From: Proteles cristata cristata
Taxonomy: Eukaryota; Chordata; Mammalia; Carnivora; Hyaenidae
Assembly: GCA_017311185.1 (NCBI GenBank)
Contig: JAESUZ010005111.1
Span: 124,001 to 188,000 of the forward strand
Length of the DNA stretch: 64,000 bases
Direction: 5' to 3'
Shown piece by piece: positions 11,909 through 22,443 of this stretch. The notes beneath the pieces were generated by a model. That model was not told the DNA's origin and did not search any database. It saw only the letters and a program-made list of their open reading frames with translations. How positions within the stretch are numbered: position 1 is the first letter of the stretch; each line of letters starts with the position of its first letter. A program made the position numbers and the translations under genes.

Positions 11909-12989
11909 ATTCTTACTTCTTTTTAAGTAGGCTTTATAATTTAAAACTTTAAGATTTACAGAAAAATGTAGATCTTACAAAGATAGTAAAGATATTTCCC
12001 ATATCCGGCGTGTTCAGTTTGCCCCCTTAGTAATGTTTTATATTACTATGGCATATTTGTTATAGTGAACATATTAACAATGAAAATATATGAACATATG
12101 AAAATATTGATACATTATTATTATTATTATAAAATCAAAGATTATTGCTTTTTGGGAGGAAGACCACAAGAGGTAAGGTTTGTTAAAAAACCAATTTTAT
12201 TTACTTATTTTTTAGTTGCCCAAAGGGAGTTTTATTTCCTTTGTTTTTTAATGACAGAGATGGGAGCATGGCCACACCTGCCCCCAGTGTCTTCTGGGAC
12301 CTGACCCGTGTCAGTACTAACTGGAGGAGAACTTTGGGGCCTCCATCATCTAGATAGCCGTGTGTTGGAATGGATCCAAAACCATTTTCTACGGAGATTC
12401 CTGTCTCTGCCACGTCTTTGCTCTGCTCACCTCTGTGAGGCTCTGGCCCCAGGCCCCTGCCCAGCCTTTCAGTTTTCACAAGCAAGTTCAGTGCCGCTCC
12501 CAGCTGGGTCTGTATTTAGCTGTGAGCAGAATAGCTTCCGTCCTGCCACTTGTTAGGAATCAAAATGCTTTCCATTGTTATCAGTTTGGCTCAGAGAAGC
12601 AATATTTAGGGAGGATTGCTTGGAGAACATATAATCTTTGAGTCTTCCGTTTATTATTTGTTTTTTTAAAAACAAAATTCAAGTGAGTGACTTTGAAGAT
12701 CTAATTCACTTTATTAAGTGATTCATGAGTTGGGCAGCACCCTACCTAGCAAGTAGGAGCTGGAAGAGTTGTATAAAATAGAAGATTGTTAGAGGAAGTA
12801 GGGTGGGGCAAGGAAGTTACTAGCAAAAGAAAGAAAAGATTGTTTCAGGTTGGGTCACTTTCCCTTAGAAAGAGCAGGGAGTCTTCCCTCTTCCTTTGCA
12901 GGGGATGGGAGAGGGGGCCCTGATTGAGGGGTTGGTAAAATGGAGAGGGCCCATTGAAAGATGACCTCACTGGTGCTTATCAGAAAATA
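11909..12989. other. Intergenic stretch, unclassified
   Basis: Contains a short ATT microsatellite at about 12115-12132. Overlapping open frames on both strands at 12201-12641 argue against coding. Parts of 12660-12990 may be an old LTR, but I cannot assign it. Confidence 0.35.
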
Positions 12990-13091
12990 ACATTTTTTTA
13001 AAGTAAGCTCTACACCCAACATGGGGCTTGAACCCATGACCTCAAGAATAAGAGTTACTTGCTCCCCTGACTGAGCCAGCCAGGCAACCCA
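12990..13091 (-). mobile_element. Short old-type SINEC, reverse
   Basis: AAGTAAGCTCTACACCCAACATGG at the left and CTGAGCCAGCCAGGCAACCC at the right are the reverse complement of the short SINEC form. Confidence 0.85.
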
Positions 13092-13432
13092 GAAAATTCT
13101 TGACTAACCTGTTAAGGCTACGTTCCTGGGGGAGGTTGAAACTGCATTTAGGTAGGTATGAAGCCCAGGTTTGGTGAGTTGGTCGAAGTGATGCCTTTTT
13201 GGGCTTATGGTTTTCTTTTTAACAGATGCCATTTGTTACCATATTATGTCAAGGATACATACTATCAATATGCCTTGTTACTACTGATGTTGACCTTGAT
13301 CACCTGGTTGAGGTACTGTTTGTCAGGCTCCTCTACTGTAAAATTACTCCCCCCTTCCTCCCCCCACTGTACTCTTTGGATAGATATCACTCTGCAGCTC
13401 ATACTTCAAGGGTGGCAATTATGTTTCCATCT
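13092..13432. other. Unique spacer
   Basis: No repeat or exon recognised. The 128-codon plus-strand open frame 13158-13544 runs straight into the next SINE and is chance. Confidence 0.45.
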
Positions 13433-13696
13433 CTTTTTTTTTTTTAAGTTTATTTATTTTGAGAGAGAGAGAGAACGAGCAGGGGAGGGGCAGAGAGAGA
13501 GAGAGGGAATGAGCACAGGAGGGACACAGAGAGAGAATGAGTAGGAGAGGAGCAAAGAGAGAGAGAGAGAGAATCCCAACCAGGCTCCACTCAGCACAGA
13601 GCCCAAAACAGGGCTTGATCTCACAACCATAAGATCATGACCTAAGCTAATATCAAGAGTCGGACGCTTAACTGACTGAGACACCCAGGTGCCCCT
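13433..13696 (-). mobile_element. SINEC, reverse, expanded GA body
   Basis: Poly-T followed by AAGTTTATTTATTTTGAGAGAG, with a duplicated/expanded GA-rich block, ends in GAGACACCCAGGTGCCCC. It is longer than a standard copy because the GA-rich region is repeated. Confidence 0.92.
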
Positions 13697-14261
13697 CTGT
13701 TCCACCTCCTTAAGGGCAGAGTATCTACATAAATTATTTGGATGTTTTTGCACAGGGCATTTGTCTCTTCTCCCCCATTTACTTATTTATTCAATCATTA
13801 TCACTCAGTGACTTCTTATATTCAATTGCTATTTCTATCTGTGAAAGAAATGGAAATATAGTTTTGTTTTGTTTTGTTTTTTTCTGGTCACGAGCTCAGA
13901 AGTTAGGAGAGAATCACATTGAATTTTCATGGATATTTATTCTGTACATTGGGTCAAAATCCAATACTAATTTGCTTATTTTGTTGCTTAAATTGGCCAT
14001 TAGGAGCTCTTTCAGGTGCTTCCTGTGCCTCTTTGACAGATCCCCATCACTGTCTTATTGTTTTTTACGTTATTTTGTCTTCTAGCACTCCATTACTCTC
14101 TGGCACTACAAGATGCTTCAGGCTCATCTTGAATATTTCCTGTCCCATTCCTAGAATCAGCCATTTCTCCAAGGAGCCAGAGTTTATCCTGATTTGCATA
14201 TTTGAATCTAAAATGAACTCATTTGAGGCACACGTGGGTGTTGCTGTTGTTATTATTATTA
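13697..14261. other. Unique intergenic stretch
   Basis: Holds a GTTTT microsatellite near 13863-13880. The 203-codon open frame 13919-14530 crosses a SINE and an LTR and is therefore rejected as a gene. Confidence 0.45.
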
Positions 14262-14355
14262 TTTTAAGTCATCTCTATGCCCAATGTGGGGCTCTAACTC
14301 ACAGCCCTGCGATCAAGATTCTCATGCTGCACTGGCTGAGCCAGCCAGGCTCCTC
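14262..14355 (-). mobile_element. Short old-type SINEC, reverse
   Basis: TTAAGTCATCTCTATGCCCA at the left and CTGGCTGAGCCAGCCAGGC at the right. Diverged. Confidence 0.8.
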
Positions 14356-14562
14356 ACAAATTTATTATCTTACAGTTCTGGAGGTCAGAGATGGGCCTTG
14401 GGGGCCAACATCAAGTGTTGACAGAGCTGCACTCCTTCTGGAGACTCGAGGGAGAATCAGTCCCCTTTTCAGCTTCTGGCAGCAATCCACATTCCTTGCC
14501 TTCTGGCTCCTTCCAGCAATGGCATCATGACTTCTGCAACCTTTAAAATATTCTTATTTTAT

Positions 14563-14769
14563 GGGGCACCTGGGTGGCTCAGTAGGTTAAGCTTCCAATT
14601 CTTGATTTCAGCTCAGGCCATGTTCTCATGGTTCATGGGATTGAACCCCGCATTGCACTCTGTGCTGACAGCGCAGAACCTCCTTGGGATTCTCTCCCTC
14701 TCTCTCTGCCCCTCCTGCTGCTCATGTTCACTCTCTCTCTCTCTCAAAATAAGGAAATAAAATAAAATG
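14563..14769 (+). mobile_element. SINEC nested in LTR
   Basis: GGGGCACCTGGGTGGCTCAG to an AAATAAAATAAAATG tail. TTCTTATTTT at 14551-14560 and 14770-14779 is the target-site duplication. Confidence 0.95.
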
Positions 14770-14794
14770 TTCTTATTTTGAAAACTTTCATTTA

Positions 14795-15012
14795 GGGGCG
14801 CCTATGTGGCTCAGTCAGTTGAGCATCCAACTTCAGTTCAGGTCATGATCTCACAGTTTGTAAGTTCGAGCCCCGCATCAGGCTCTACTGACAGCTCAGA
14901 GCCCGGAGCCTGCTTCAGATTCTGTGTCTCCCTCTCTCTCTGTCCCTCCCCTGTTTGCTCTCTCTCTCTCTCTTTCTCAAAAATAAACAAAAAACCCAAA
15001 ATTTTAAAAAAA
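14795..15012 (+). mobile_element. SINEC nested in LTR, second copy
   Basis: Lies 25 bases after the previous SINE. The flanks AAAACTTTCATTTA (14781-14794) and GAAACCTTTCGTTTA (15013-15027) are a diverged duplication. Confidence 0.93.
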
Positions 15013-15130
15013 GAAACCTTTCGTTTAATCACATCTGCAAAACCCCTTCTGCTATGTAAGGTGACAGACTCACAGGTTTTGGAAATTAGAACTTGAACAT
15101 CTTTGGAGGGTCATTCTTCTATCTATCACA

Positions 15131-15490
15131 AACCCTTACAATGAAAAAGTGACGCTTGCTGGTAAATCACAGTCTTACCTGTTTCCTTTATAGTGCACAG
15201 GACATTCTAAATCTAAACATTTTTGACAGCCTCTGGCAATCATCTCTCCTTTTCCCAAAAAGAGATAATAATATTATCTAATAAACCCTTCTAAACAACT
15301 TATGTCAACTTTTTGGTATTTTGCCCCCCAAAAGTAGCAAAATTTTCCTAATTCTAGTGGTATCATCCCCAATAGCAATTTAGAACATGTGGGTTAAACA
15401 GTCCATATAGTTGATTTCCTACTTTAACCAAATGCTCTCCAGACAAGAAAGAATAAAGCCTTTATCCAGGCTCATAGGGCCATAGTGACT
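15131..15490. other. Unique intergenic stretch
   Basis: No recognised repeat or gene. Confidence 0.45.
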
Positions 15491-15507
15491 CTCACGAACT
15501 GTTTCTT

Positions 15508-15727
15508 TCTTTTTTTTTTTTTAATGATTTATTTATTTCTGAGAGAGAGAGAGAGACAGCGTGAGCAGGGGAGGGTCAGAGAGAGAGGGAGACACAGAAT
15601 CTGAAACAGGCTCCAGGCTCTGAGCTAGCTGTCAGCACAGAGCCCGACACAGGGCTCAAACCCATGACCGTGAGATCATGACCTGAGCCGAAGTTGGACG
15701 CTTAACCATCTGAGCCACCCGGGCGCC
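15508..15727 (-). mobile_element. SINEC, reverse, with long duplication
   Basis: Poly-T to GAGCCACCCGGGCGCCC. The flanks CTCACGAACTGTTTCTT (15491-15507) and CTCACAGCCTGTTTCTT (15728-15744) match at 15 of 17 bases. Confidence 0.95.
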
Positions 15728-15744
15728 CTCACAGCCTGTTTCTT

Positions 15745-16289
15745 ATCTATGTGTTTCCCATCCTGGCAGTATAAGGCTCATCTGTCAATCATGTAGATCA
15801 GAGAATCTCCAACGATGTGTCCCATAAGGTGGACCCAATATATTAGAATTAAAAGTTAAATAATTATGGATTTTTTTCCAAATGGGAAAAAAGTTACAGT
15901 GATGAATAGATTGTTATGCATTTCAAAAATGTTCCCCATTAATCTTCCTTTTAACACTGGTGCCTCCTACCGCTTGCCTGTCAGCACATGCTAGCTGACA
16001 ACAAAAGGAATGAATAGGAAGCCAATTAAAATTAATAGAAAAAGTCAAAGATAAGAATAACAAATCATGTCTGGCTCAATAGCTCATGGCGCTTTCCTGT
16101 AATTTTATGTTGCATACACCTAACAGAGAAATACCTTGCTAGCCAAAATGCTATATCACATAAAGGACTCAAGATGTAAAGGATAAATACCTTTCCCTAA
16201 ATACGATGGAGCCTACCACTATTTCTTCATGGCATTCTAGGATCTTAACAAAAGAATACCATTTTTGCCTTGTAAAAGACTAATTTAAT
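15745..16289. other. Unique intergenic stretch
   Basis: AT-rich sequence without recognised repeat or gene. Confidence 0.45.
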
Positions 16290-16385
16290 CCTGCAGGGGC
16301 AAGAATATGGGCTTTGGAGCCAGGTAAATCTCAGTACAAACACCTTTCTAACTGCGTGACTGTGAATACATTGCTTAAATGAATA
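16290..16385 (+). repeat. MIR fragment
   Basis: AAGAATATGGGCTTTGGAGCC followed by CTGCGTGACTGTGAATA and TTGCTTAAAT matches the left part of the MIR consensus. Confidence 0.65.
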
Positions 16386-16844
16386 ATTTGAATCAGTAAA
16401 GAATTACATTTGATTGCATGTAGGTCATAAAGCAACTGAAATGTGAAAGAGGCTGATTTCTCCCTCAAAATAAAGAAGTGCAGAGTTAAGTGGTATGATG
16501 GCTCCTAGATCATTAAGTTTCTAGGTGTTTCTTTTCTGCATGCCCCACCATCTTTAGCAAGTTCTAGGTCACTCATGGTCCAATATGGCATTTGAAGCTC
16601 TAGTCACCTCATCTGCTTTCTAAGCAGCAGGATGGGTGAAGGGAAGAAGGACAATAAAAAGTTTTCCAGAAAGCCCCACACAGTGACTTCTGTTTATATC
16701 TAATTGGCGGCTCCTATCTCCAGGGCAAATGGGAACTGTAGTTTTTCATCTGCACACAGTGCTCCAAATTTGGAAGGAGGGAATCATATTAGACTCTGTG
16801 CAGAGATGTCTAAACAATCCCCAGTGTCCTAGATTCCTTCCTTT
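16386..16844. other. Unique spacer
   Basis: No repeat or coding signal recognised. Confidence 0.45.
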
Positions 16845-17076
16845 AAATAAAAAAAAATTTTTTTTTTACATTTATTTAATTTTGAGAGACAGAGTGAGAC
16901 AGAGAGCAAGTGGGGGAGGAGCAGAGAGAGAAAAAGACACAGAGTCCGAAGCAGCTTCCAGGCTCTGAACAAGCGTTCAGCATAGGGCCTGACGCTGGGC
17001 TCCAAACCACCAACTGTGAGATCATGACTGGAGCTGACGTCAGACGCTCAACAGACTGAGCCACCCAGGCACCCCA
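16845..17076 (-). mobile_element. SINEC, reverse
   Basis: Poly-A/T border, then TTTATTTAATTTTGAGAGAC, ending GAGCCACCCAGGCACCCC. A rough duplication (GATTCCTTCCTTT / GATTCCCTTCTT) flanks it. Confidence 0.93.
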
Positions 17077-17099
17077 CATGATTCCCTTCTTCTAGTAAT

Positions 17100-17562
17100 A
17101 GAATCACTACCACATCTGTCTACACTAGTTTTACCTAGGCGTGAGTAGAGCCTCTAGTTTTCAGCCTTTCTTGCAGTTAGTTTTGGCCATGTGACTATGA
17201 TCTTTCTGGACAATGAGACATGAGCTGAAGTGTTTGTGTGCAGTTTCCTTAAAGGAACTACCTGTCCTTCATCCTCTCTTCCTCCCTCCCACAGGCTGGG
17301 GCATGCATGGGTAGTGGTGAGAGCCAGCTTTTACCAAGCAGATGAGGACAGCACAATGGATGATTCAGTGGAGGAGTAATGGGACAGAAGGGAGGTATCG
17401 GATCCCTGGATAACTGAGTGAAGCCGAGCCACCTGCACCCTGGACTTTCTGCCTGCCTCTGTTGTGTTTTGTGAGAGAGAAATAAACCTCCAGCTTGTTC
17501 AAGCCACTGTCTTTTGTTATCTCTTTGTTACAGCAGCTTAGCCTGTATCCTAACTAATACAG
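17100..17562 (+). repeat. Ancient LTR-like repeat
   Basis: The end, with GAGAAATAAACCTCC, then CAAGCCACTGT and CAGCTTAGCCTGTATCCTAACTAATACAG, is a familiar mammalian interspersed-repeat 3' end. It resembles MaLR-type LTRs, but the family is not assigned. Confidence 0.5.
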
Positions 17563-17656
17563 CCACCGCTCTGTGCCTCAGTTTATTTTCTGTAAACTGG
17601 CAATGGCATTATCTACTCCACTGGGTTATAGCAAGAATTAAAAACAATATAAGTAA

Positions 17657-17869
17657 GGGGTTCCTGGGTGGCTCAAGTCAGTTAAGCATCAGACTTCGCC
17701 TCAGGTCATGATCTCATGGTTCGTGAGTTCAAGCCCCGCGTCGGGCTCTGTGCTGATAGCTCAGAGCCTGGAGCCTGCTTCAGAGTCCGTGTCTCCCTCT
17801 CTCTGCCCCTCCCCTGCTCACACTGTGTCTCTCTCTCTCAAAAATAAATAAAATGAACATTAAAAAAAT
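17657..17869 (+). mobile_element. SINEC, first of a tandem pair
   Basis: GGGGTTCCTGGGTGGCTCAAG to tail AATAAAATGAACATTAAAAAA. It is inserted into a MIR. Confidence 0.94.
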
Positions 17870-17878
17870 AATACATGT

Positions 17879-18095
17879 GGGGCGCCTGGGTGGCTCAGTC
17901 GGTTGGGCGGCCGACTTCGGCTCAGGTCATGATCTCACAGTTCATGGGTTCGAGCCCCGTGTCAGGCTCTGTGCTGACAGCTAGCTCAGAGCCTGGAGCC
18001 TGTTTCAGATTCTGTGTCTTGCTCTCTCTCTGACCTTCCCCTTCTCACGTGGTCTCTCTCTCTCTCAGAAATAAATAAAATGTTTAAAAAAAAAA
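17879..18095 (+). mobile_element. SINEC, second of a tandem pair
   Basis: Head is nearly consensus (GGGGCGCCTGGGTGGCTCAG). AATACATGT at 17870-17878 and 18096-18104 is its duplication. The second SINE therefore landed in MIR sequence just after the first SINE's tail. It contains an extra GCTA repeat in 'ACAGCTAGCTCAGAG'. Confidence 0.95.
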
Positions 18096-18150
18096 AATAC
18101 ATGTAAGGCACCTGACAGAGCTATCATAAATAATAGTTATTAGCATAGGT

Positions 18151-19013
18151 TTCCTGAGAGGATTCTGAGAAGCTGAGCAAAGCTCTTGGAAGGAATTCTC
18201 AGCCTGCTTCTCCACCAATATAACTGGGAACTAGTCTGTGTGATTGGATTCTTGATTTAGCCACAAAAGCATAAGAACAATAAATGTCTTGGATTTAAAG
18301 ATAAGCTAGTTAAAATGTTTCGAAAACGCCTCCTGCTGCATTTTCCCCTTCTTAATACTTTGGATTCTCTCCATGCCTGACATTGGCACGGGGAGGTGCA
18401 GAATGCAGAGACGATGAATCTCAGGACAATATCGCAAAGGATAAGGTAGGACTAGCTTTTCCTCAGCAGGCTGTGACAATGGGATCCGGGAAGGCCACAG
18501 GACAGCGTGAGGTCCCTCCCCTGCTGTCGCGAGGGGGTGAAACAGCCAGCAGGGAGTAGAATTCTGAATTGACTAAACTCAATTTGAACTTATAGAGATA
18601 TAAACATAATTAAAAGTTTTTTTCCCAAGCTATTAGCAGGAATAGAGGCTTGAGTCTAAGATAGAATTAATTGTAGAAAATAATGAATATTATTTTCTTT
18701 GGCACATCTGAGTCATAGTATGCAAATTTCTATCCTGCTGCATGAGACTCACAAGGTCAGTACGGAAAAAGCACAAGTATAGTCAATTACACTTATGAAC
18801 ATAGATTCCATAATCTTAAATAAAACATTGACAAATTTAATCCATTAGGATAGTAAAAATAATAATCCATCACATCCAAGTAGCATTTAGCTCACAAATG
18901 TAAGTGTAATAGGATTTTAAATTGAAAGTTTCAGCTAGAAACCCTAAGGCAGTAGATATGAGATAACAAAGTTGTCAGCAAGCCATCTTATAGGAGTTTC
19001 AAAGTAAATGGTT
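18151..19013. other. Unique intergenic stretch
   Basis: AT-rich, with no recognised repeat or gene. A mildly CpG-richer patch lies near 18480-18540. Confidence 0.45.
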
Positions 19014-19028
19014 AAAACTAGCTGCACA

Positions 19029-19216
19029 GGGCTGCCTGGGTGGCTCAGTTGGTTAGCATCTGACTCTTGATTTCAGCTCAGGTCAGAATCTCAGTGTTCA
19101 GCAGTTTGAGCCCCTATCGGGCTCTACGCTGATGGTGGGGAGCCTGCCTGAGATTTTCTCTCTCCCTATCTGTCTGCCCACCCTCTCTCAAAATAAATAC
19201 ACTTAAAAAAAAAACA
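19029..19216 (+). mobile_element. SINEC, somewhat shortened
   Basis: Head GGCTGCCTGGGTGGCTCAG with AAATAAATACACTTAAAA tail. Flanks AAAACTAGCTGCACA (19014-19028) and AAAACTAGTTTGCACA (19217-19232) form a diverged duplication. Confidence 0.92.
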
Positions 19217-19232
19217 AAAACTAGTTTGCACA

Positions 19233-20190
19233 TTCTCAACCCTCTCGCCCTCCAGGGTATAAAGGTTGCTGTAAAACTTTGTAAAGAGGACTTTTCTGAA
19301 GACAGCTATGCTGTATCTCTCCTCCCCTCTTTCAGTGAGCAGGTTAGGGGATATTTTCCCATTCTCAAGAGGGAACCATTTCAATGGGACCACCTGGAGA
19401 CGTTGATCTGTAAATCCTTCAGGTAGTAGGTCAGTGTCTGCCTCCCGCCTGGAACATGGGAAGAGCAAAGATGGGCAGGCTAGCTGCTCAAACCACAGGG
19501 GAGAAGGGGAAATGATTATATCAAGTGGCCTGCACTCCAAGAGTTAGTGGAAGATCTCTTTGGAAAGAGAGCTGGCTTAAACCCTATTAAATCTTGCCCA
19601 AGAGAATTGCCTGGAAGAGCCATGGGACTCCAACAGAAAGACCCAGGATATTGTGGGCCACTAAAGAAACAAAAACAAACAAACAAAAAACACAAAAGCT
19701 GAGATGGGAGCAGCCAATGGAAGGAAAATGGTATTACCTGCAATGTACCTACTGGAGGCCTCTGCAGAAGGCATAAACACAGCCAAGAAATAGTTGGCTT
19801 TGAGTATTTGCCAATCCCAGAGAACTTGAAACCATTTAACAAAAGTGTTTCTTTCCCAAACCTGAAAGAAAAAGTTTTACTTGACTGTCTTCCAAAACTG
19901 AGAGTCTGCCTGTCTGCCATCTGGAAGAGGATGTGGTATCCTGGATAGAAAAAGAGGGCACAGTCATGGCCTAATCTCCCTCCATTCTTGCAGAAAGTGT
20001 TCATGTCTAAGGTCCAAGCGACAAGAGAGGAGTTTTCGCTTTAATAAAGTCTTGCGTTTTAATTGTTACATAGGATCGGGCATTCCGGTGCCTGAACTAA
20101 GACTGTCATTTATGGTGACCATGGCACCTTTTATTATCTAAGAGTCATGTGAATGCCCGAGATTCCTTAGGACCAAAGGAGAAAGTTTCC
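19233..20190. other. Unclassified stretch, possibly old retroelement
   Basis: Holds a 162-codon minus-strand open frame (19516-20004) with no recognised domain and an AATAAAGTCTTGCG motif near 20043. Neither a gene nor a known repeat family can be supported. Confidence 0.3.
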
Positions 20191-20207
20191 CCAGTGAATA
20201 CATTTTA

Positions 20208-20444
20208 TTTATTTATTTATTTTTAAATTTTTTTTAATGTTTTATTTATTTCTAGGAGAGAGAGAGAGAGACAGCGTGAGCAGGGGAGGGTCAGAGAGAG
20301 AGGGAGTCACAGACTGAAACAGGCTCCAGGCTCTGAGCTGGCAGTCAGCACAGAGCTTGACGCGGGGCTGGACCCCACGAACCGCGAGATCATGACCTAA
20401 GCGAAAGTCGGACACTTAACCGACTAAGCCACCCAGGCGCCCCC
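20208..20444 (-). mobile_element. SINEC, reverse, exact 17-bp duplication
   Basis: Long T-rich tail then TTTATTTATTTCTAGGAGAG, ending GCCACCCAGGCGCC. CCAGTGAATACATTTTA occurs at 20191-20207 and 20445-20461 without mismatch. It is a young, CpG-retaining copy. Confidence 0.95.
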
Positions 20445-21176
20445 CCAGTGAATACATTTTAAAGGCACATTGTGAATAAGATTTGAAAAGCATGCAACTT
20501 TAAAAAATTGGTAAATTGGATCCCATCAGAATTTAAAATTTGGAGATGTATCCACCCAATGAAATGCTAATCAGCCATAAAAAGGCGTCAGCTACTGATA
20601 TGTACAATAACGTGGATGAATTTTACAAACGTGATGCTTGGTACAAAAGGCCAGAGACAAAAGAATACATGCTCTATGATTTTATTTATATGAGATTCTA
20701 GAAAAGGGAATACTAATCTACAGTGAAAGGAACCAGATTAGTGATTGCCTGGGGCAATGATGCTCATTGCAGCATTATTCATAATAACAAAAAAATGGAA
20801 ACAACCCAAATGTCCATTGACTGATGCAGAGATAAATAAAACATGGTATACCCATACCATGGAGTATTGTTTGGTAATAAAAAGGAATGAAATACTGATA
20901 CATTCTACACCATGGATAACCCTTGAAACATAATGCTAAGTGAAAGCAGCCAGACAGAAAGGACTATATGCAGTATAATCTCATTTATATGAACTGTTCA
21001 GAAAAGGCAAATCTAGAGACAGAAGGTAGATTAATGGTTGTCTAGGACTCGGGGAAAGGTTGGGGTTAAAAGGGGATGAGGTTTCTTCTGGGGATAGTGA
21101 AAATGTTCCAAAATTTATTATGGTGATGATGATACTACTCTGTGAATATACTAAACACCAGTGACTTGTACATTTT

Positions 21177-21527
21177 ATTTTATTTTTTATTTTTTTAAGG
21201 ATTCTATTTTTAGAGGCGCCTGGGTGGCTCAGTTGGTTAAGCATCTGACTTCTGCTCAGGTCATGATCTTGCAGTTTGTGGGTTCGAGCCCCGTGTCAGG
21301 CTCTGTGCTGACAGCTCAGGACTGGAGACTGCTTCCAATTCTCTGTCTCCTCTTCTCTCTGTCCTTCCCCTGCTCATGCTCTGTCTCTCTCTGTTTCTCA
21401 ATAATAAATGAATTTTAAAAAAAATAAGGATGTTATTTTTAGCTAATCTCTACACCTAATGTGGAACTTGAACTCACAACCCTGAGATCAATTTGCATTT
21501 CTACTGACTGAACCAGCCAAGTGCTCC
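21177..21527 (-). mobile_element. Short old-type SINEC, reverse, split by another SINE
   Basis: T-rich tail at 21177-21212; body TAGCTAATCTCTACACC…CTGAACCAGCCAAGTGCTCCC at 21437-21527. Flanks CAGTGACTTGTACATTTT (about 21160-21177) and CACTGACTTGTACATTTT (about 21528-21545) are its duplication, which encloses the SINE at 21213-21425. Confidence 0.8.
21213..21425 (+). mobile_element. SINEC nested in an older SINEC
   Basis: GAGGCGCCTGGGTGGCTCAG to AATAAATGAATTTTAAA. Flanks AAGGATTCTATTTTTA (21197-21212) and AAGGATGTTATTTTTA (21426-21441) show insertion into the older reverse SINE. Confidence 0.93.
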
Positions 21528-21540
21528 CACTGACTTGTAC

Positions 21541-21597
21541 ATTTTTATTTTATTTTATTTTATTTTATTTTATTTTATTTTATTTTATTTTATTTTA
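21541..21597. repeat. (TTTTA)n microsatellite
   Basis: About eleven uninterrupted TTTTA units, continuous with the T-rich side of the reverse SINE that follows. It most likely grew from that SINE's A-rich tail. Confidence 0.95.
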
Positions 21598-21693
21598 ACA
21601 GTCTTTTTTTAAAGATTTTTTTCCTTTTTTAAATTTTATTTGAGAGAAAGAGCATGTGCTAACAGGGGAGAAGGGCAAAGGGAGGGAGGGAGG

Positions 21694-21725
<32 letters not shown>

Positions 21726-21849
21726 ATCTTAAGCAGGCTCCATGCTCAGTGCAGAGCCTGATGTGAGGGCTTGATTGCACAACCTTGGGATCATGACCTG
21801 AGCTGAAATCAAGAGCCTGGTACTCAACTGACTGAGCCACCCACATGCC
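21598..21849 (-). mobile_element. SINEC, reverse, with GGGA/GA expansion
   Basis: TTTATTTGAGAGAAAGAG to GAGCCACCCACATGCCC. The body contains a (GGGA)n then (GA)n run near 21678-21725. The third copy of the target sequence (CTGACATCTACATTTTA) follows it. Confidence 0.92.
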
Positions 21850-21984
21850 CTGACATCTACATTTTAAATGGTGCATTGTATGGCATGTGAATTATCTCTC
21901 AATGAAGTTGGTGTTCAGAAAATGGAGTTGGAGACAACTGGAAATCCTTTTGGGGAAAAGAGTCAAGATGGAGTCTTTCTTTCT

Positions 21985-22093
21985 TTCTTTTTTTTTTTTT
22001 GAAGCAAACTCTACATCCAGTGTGAGTCTCGAACTCACAACCCTAAGATCAAGAGTTGCATGATCTACAGATTGAGCCAGCCAGGCGCCCCCC
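21985..22093 (-). mobile_element. Short old-type SINEC, reverse
   Basis: T-run, GAAGCAAACTCTACATCCAG, ending GAGCCAGCCAGGCGCCCC. Confidence 0.87.
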
Positions 22094-22235
22094 AAAATAT
22101 ATTTCTGATTAATTAAAACCATAAATATTAAAAAATGGTACCAAATTATTAGAAAAAAACTATAAAAAATGTTTATGGCCTTAGGAGTAAGAAAAATCTT
22201 GTTGAAGAAGATTCAAATTGGAAAAAAAAAGCTTA

Positions 22236-22443
22236 TGGGTGCCTGGGTGGCTCAGTCGGTTAAGCCTCCAATTCTTCCTTTCTGCTCAAGTCATGATCTT
22301 ACAATTCGTGAGTTCGAGCCCCATACTGGACTCAGTGCTGACATCACAGAGCCTACTTGAGATTCTTTCTCTCTCTCTCTCTCTCTGCTCCTCCTCTGCT
22401 TACACTCTTTCTCTTTCTCTCAAAACAAATAAACATTAAAAAA
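22236..22443 (+). mobile_element. SINEC with duplication
   Basis: TGGGTGCCTGGGTGGCTCAG to AAATAAACATTAAAAAA. GAAAAAAAAAGCTTA (22221-22235) and GAAAAAAGCTTA (22444-22455) flank it. Confidence 0.93.

Larger units (their letters stand above)
14357..15130 (-). mobile_element. MLT1/MaLR-type LTR, interrupted by two SINEs
   Basis: Reads 'ATTTATTATCTTACAGTTCTGGAGGTC' at 14360 and, after two SINEs, 'ATCACATCTGCAAAACCCC…AGGTAAC-like…CACAGGTTTTGG…CATCTTTGGAGGGTCATT' at 15025-15130. This is the reverse orientation of a MaLR LTR. The class is from memory; the subfamily is not assigned. Confidence 0.6.
17563..18150 (+). repeat. MIR split by two tandem SINEs
   Basis: MIR words (GTGCCTCAGTTTATTTTCTGTAAACTGGCAATG…GGGTTATAGCAAGAATTAAA) at 17563-17656 resume at 18096-18150 (TACATGTAAGGCACCTGACAGAGCTATCATAAATA). 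The gap is filled by two SINEs. Confidence 0.75.
20470..21930 (+). mobile_element. Old L1 3' end, broken by nested SINEs
   Basis: Contains the L1 ORF2 end words 'CATGGATGAA/GATAACCC' and 'TGCTAAGTGAAA', and the 3'-UTR words 'GTGAATATACTAAACACCA', 'GACTTGTACATTTTA', 'TGGCATGTGAATTATCTCTCAAT'. Two overlapping L1 3' segments seem joined near 20755. A SINE nest interrupts it at 21177-21849. Confidence 0.7.

Noticed and set aside
13919..14530. 203-codon plus-strand open frame
   Set aside because: It runs through a reverse SINE and an MLT1-type LTR; no single gene would be built this way.
17879..17950. tRNA-like head (A-box and B-box) as a tRNA gene
   Set aside because: It is the head of a SINE; no complete cloverleaf or anticodon arm, and the same sequence recurs dozens of times.
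19516..20004. 162-codon minus-strand open frame as a gene
   Set aside because: Translation is low in recognisable structure and has no domain; listed only as an unexplained stretch.
21541..21597. Regular TTTTA repeats as a CRISPR-like array
   Set aside because: Simple 5-base microsatellite without spacers, in a mammalian SINE tail.
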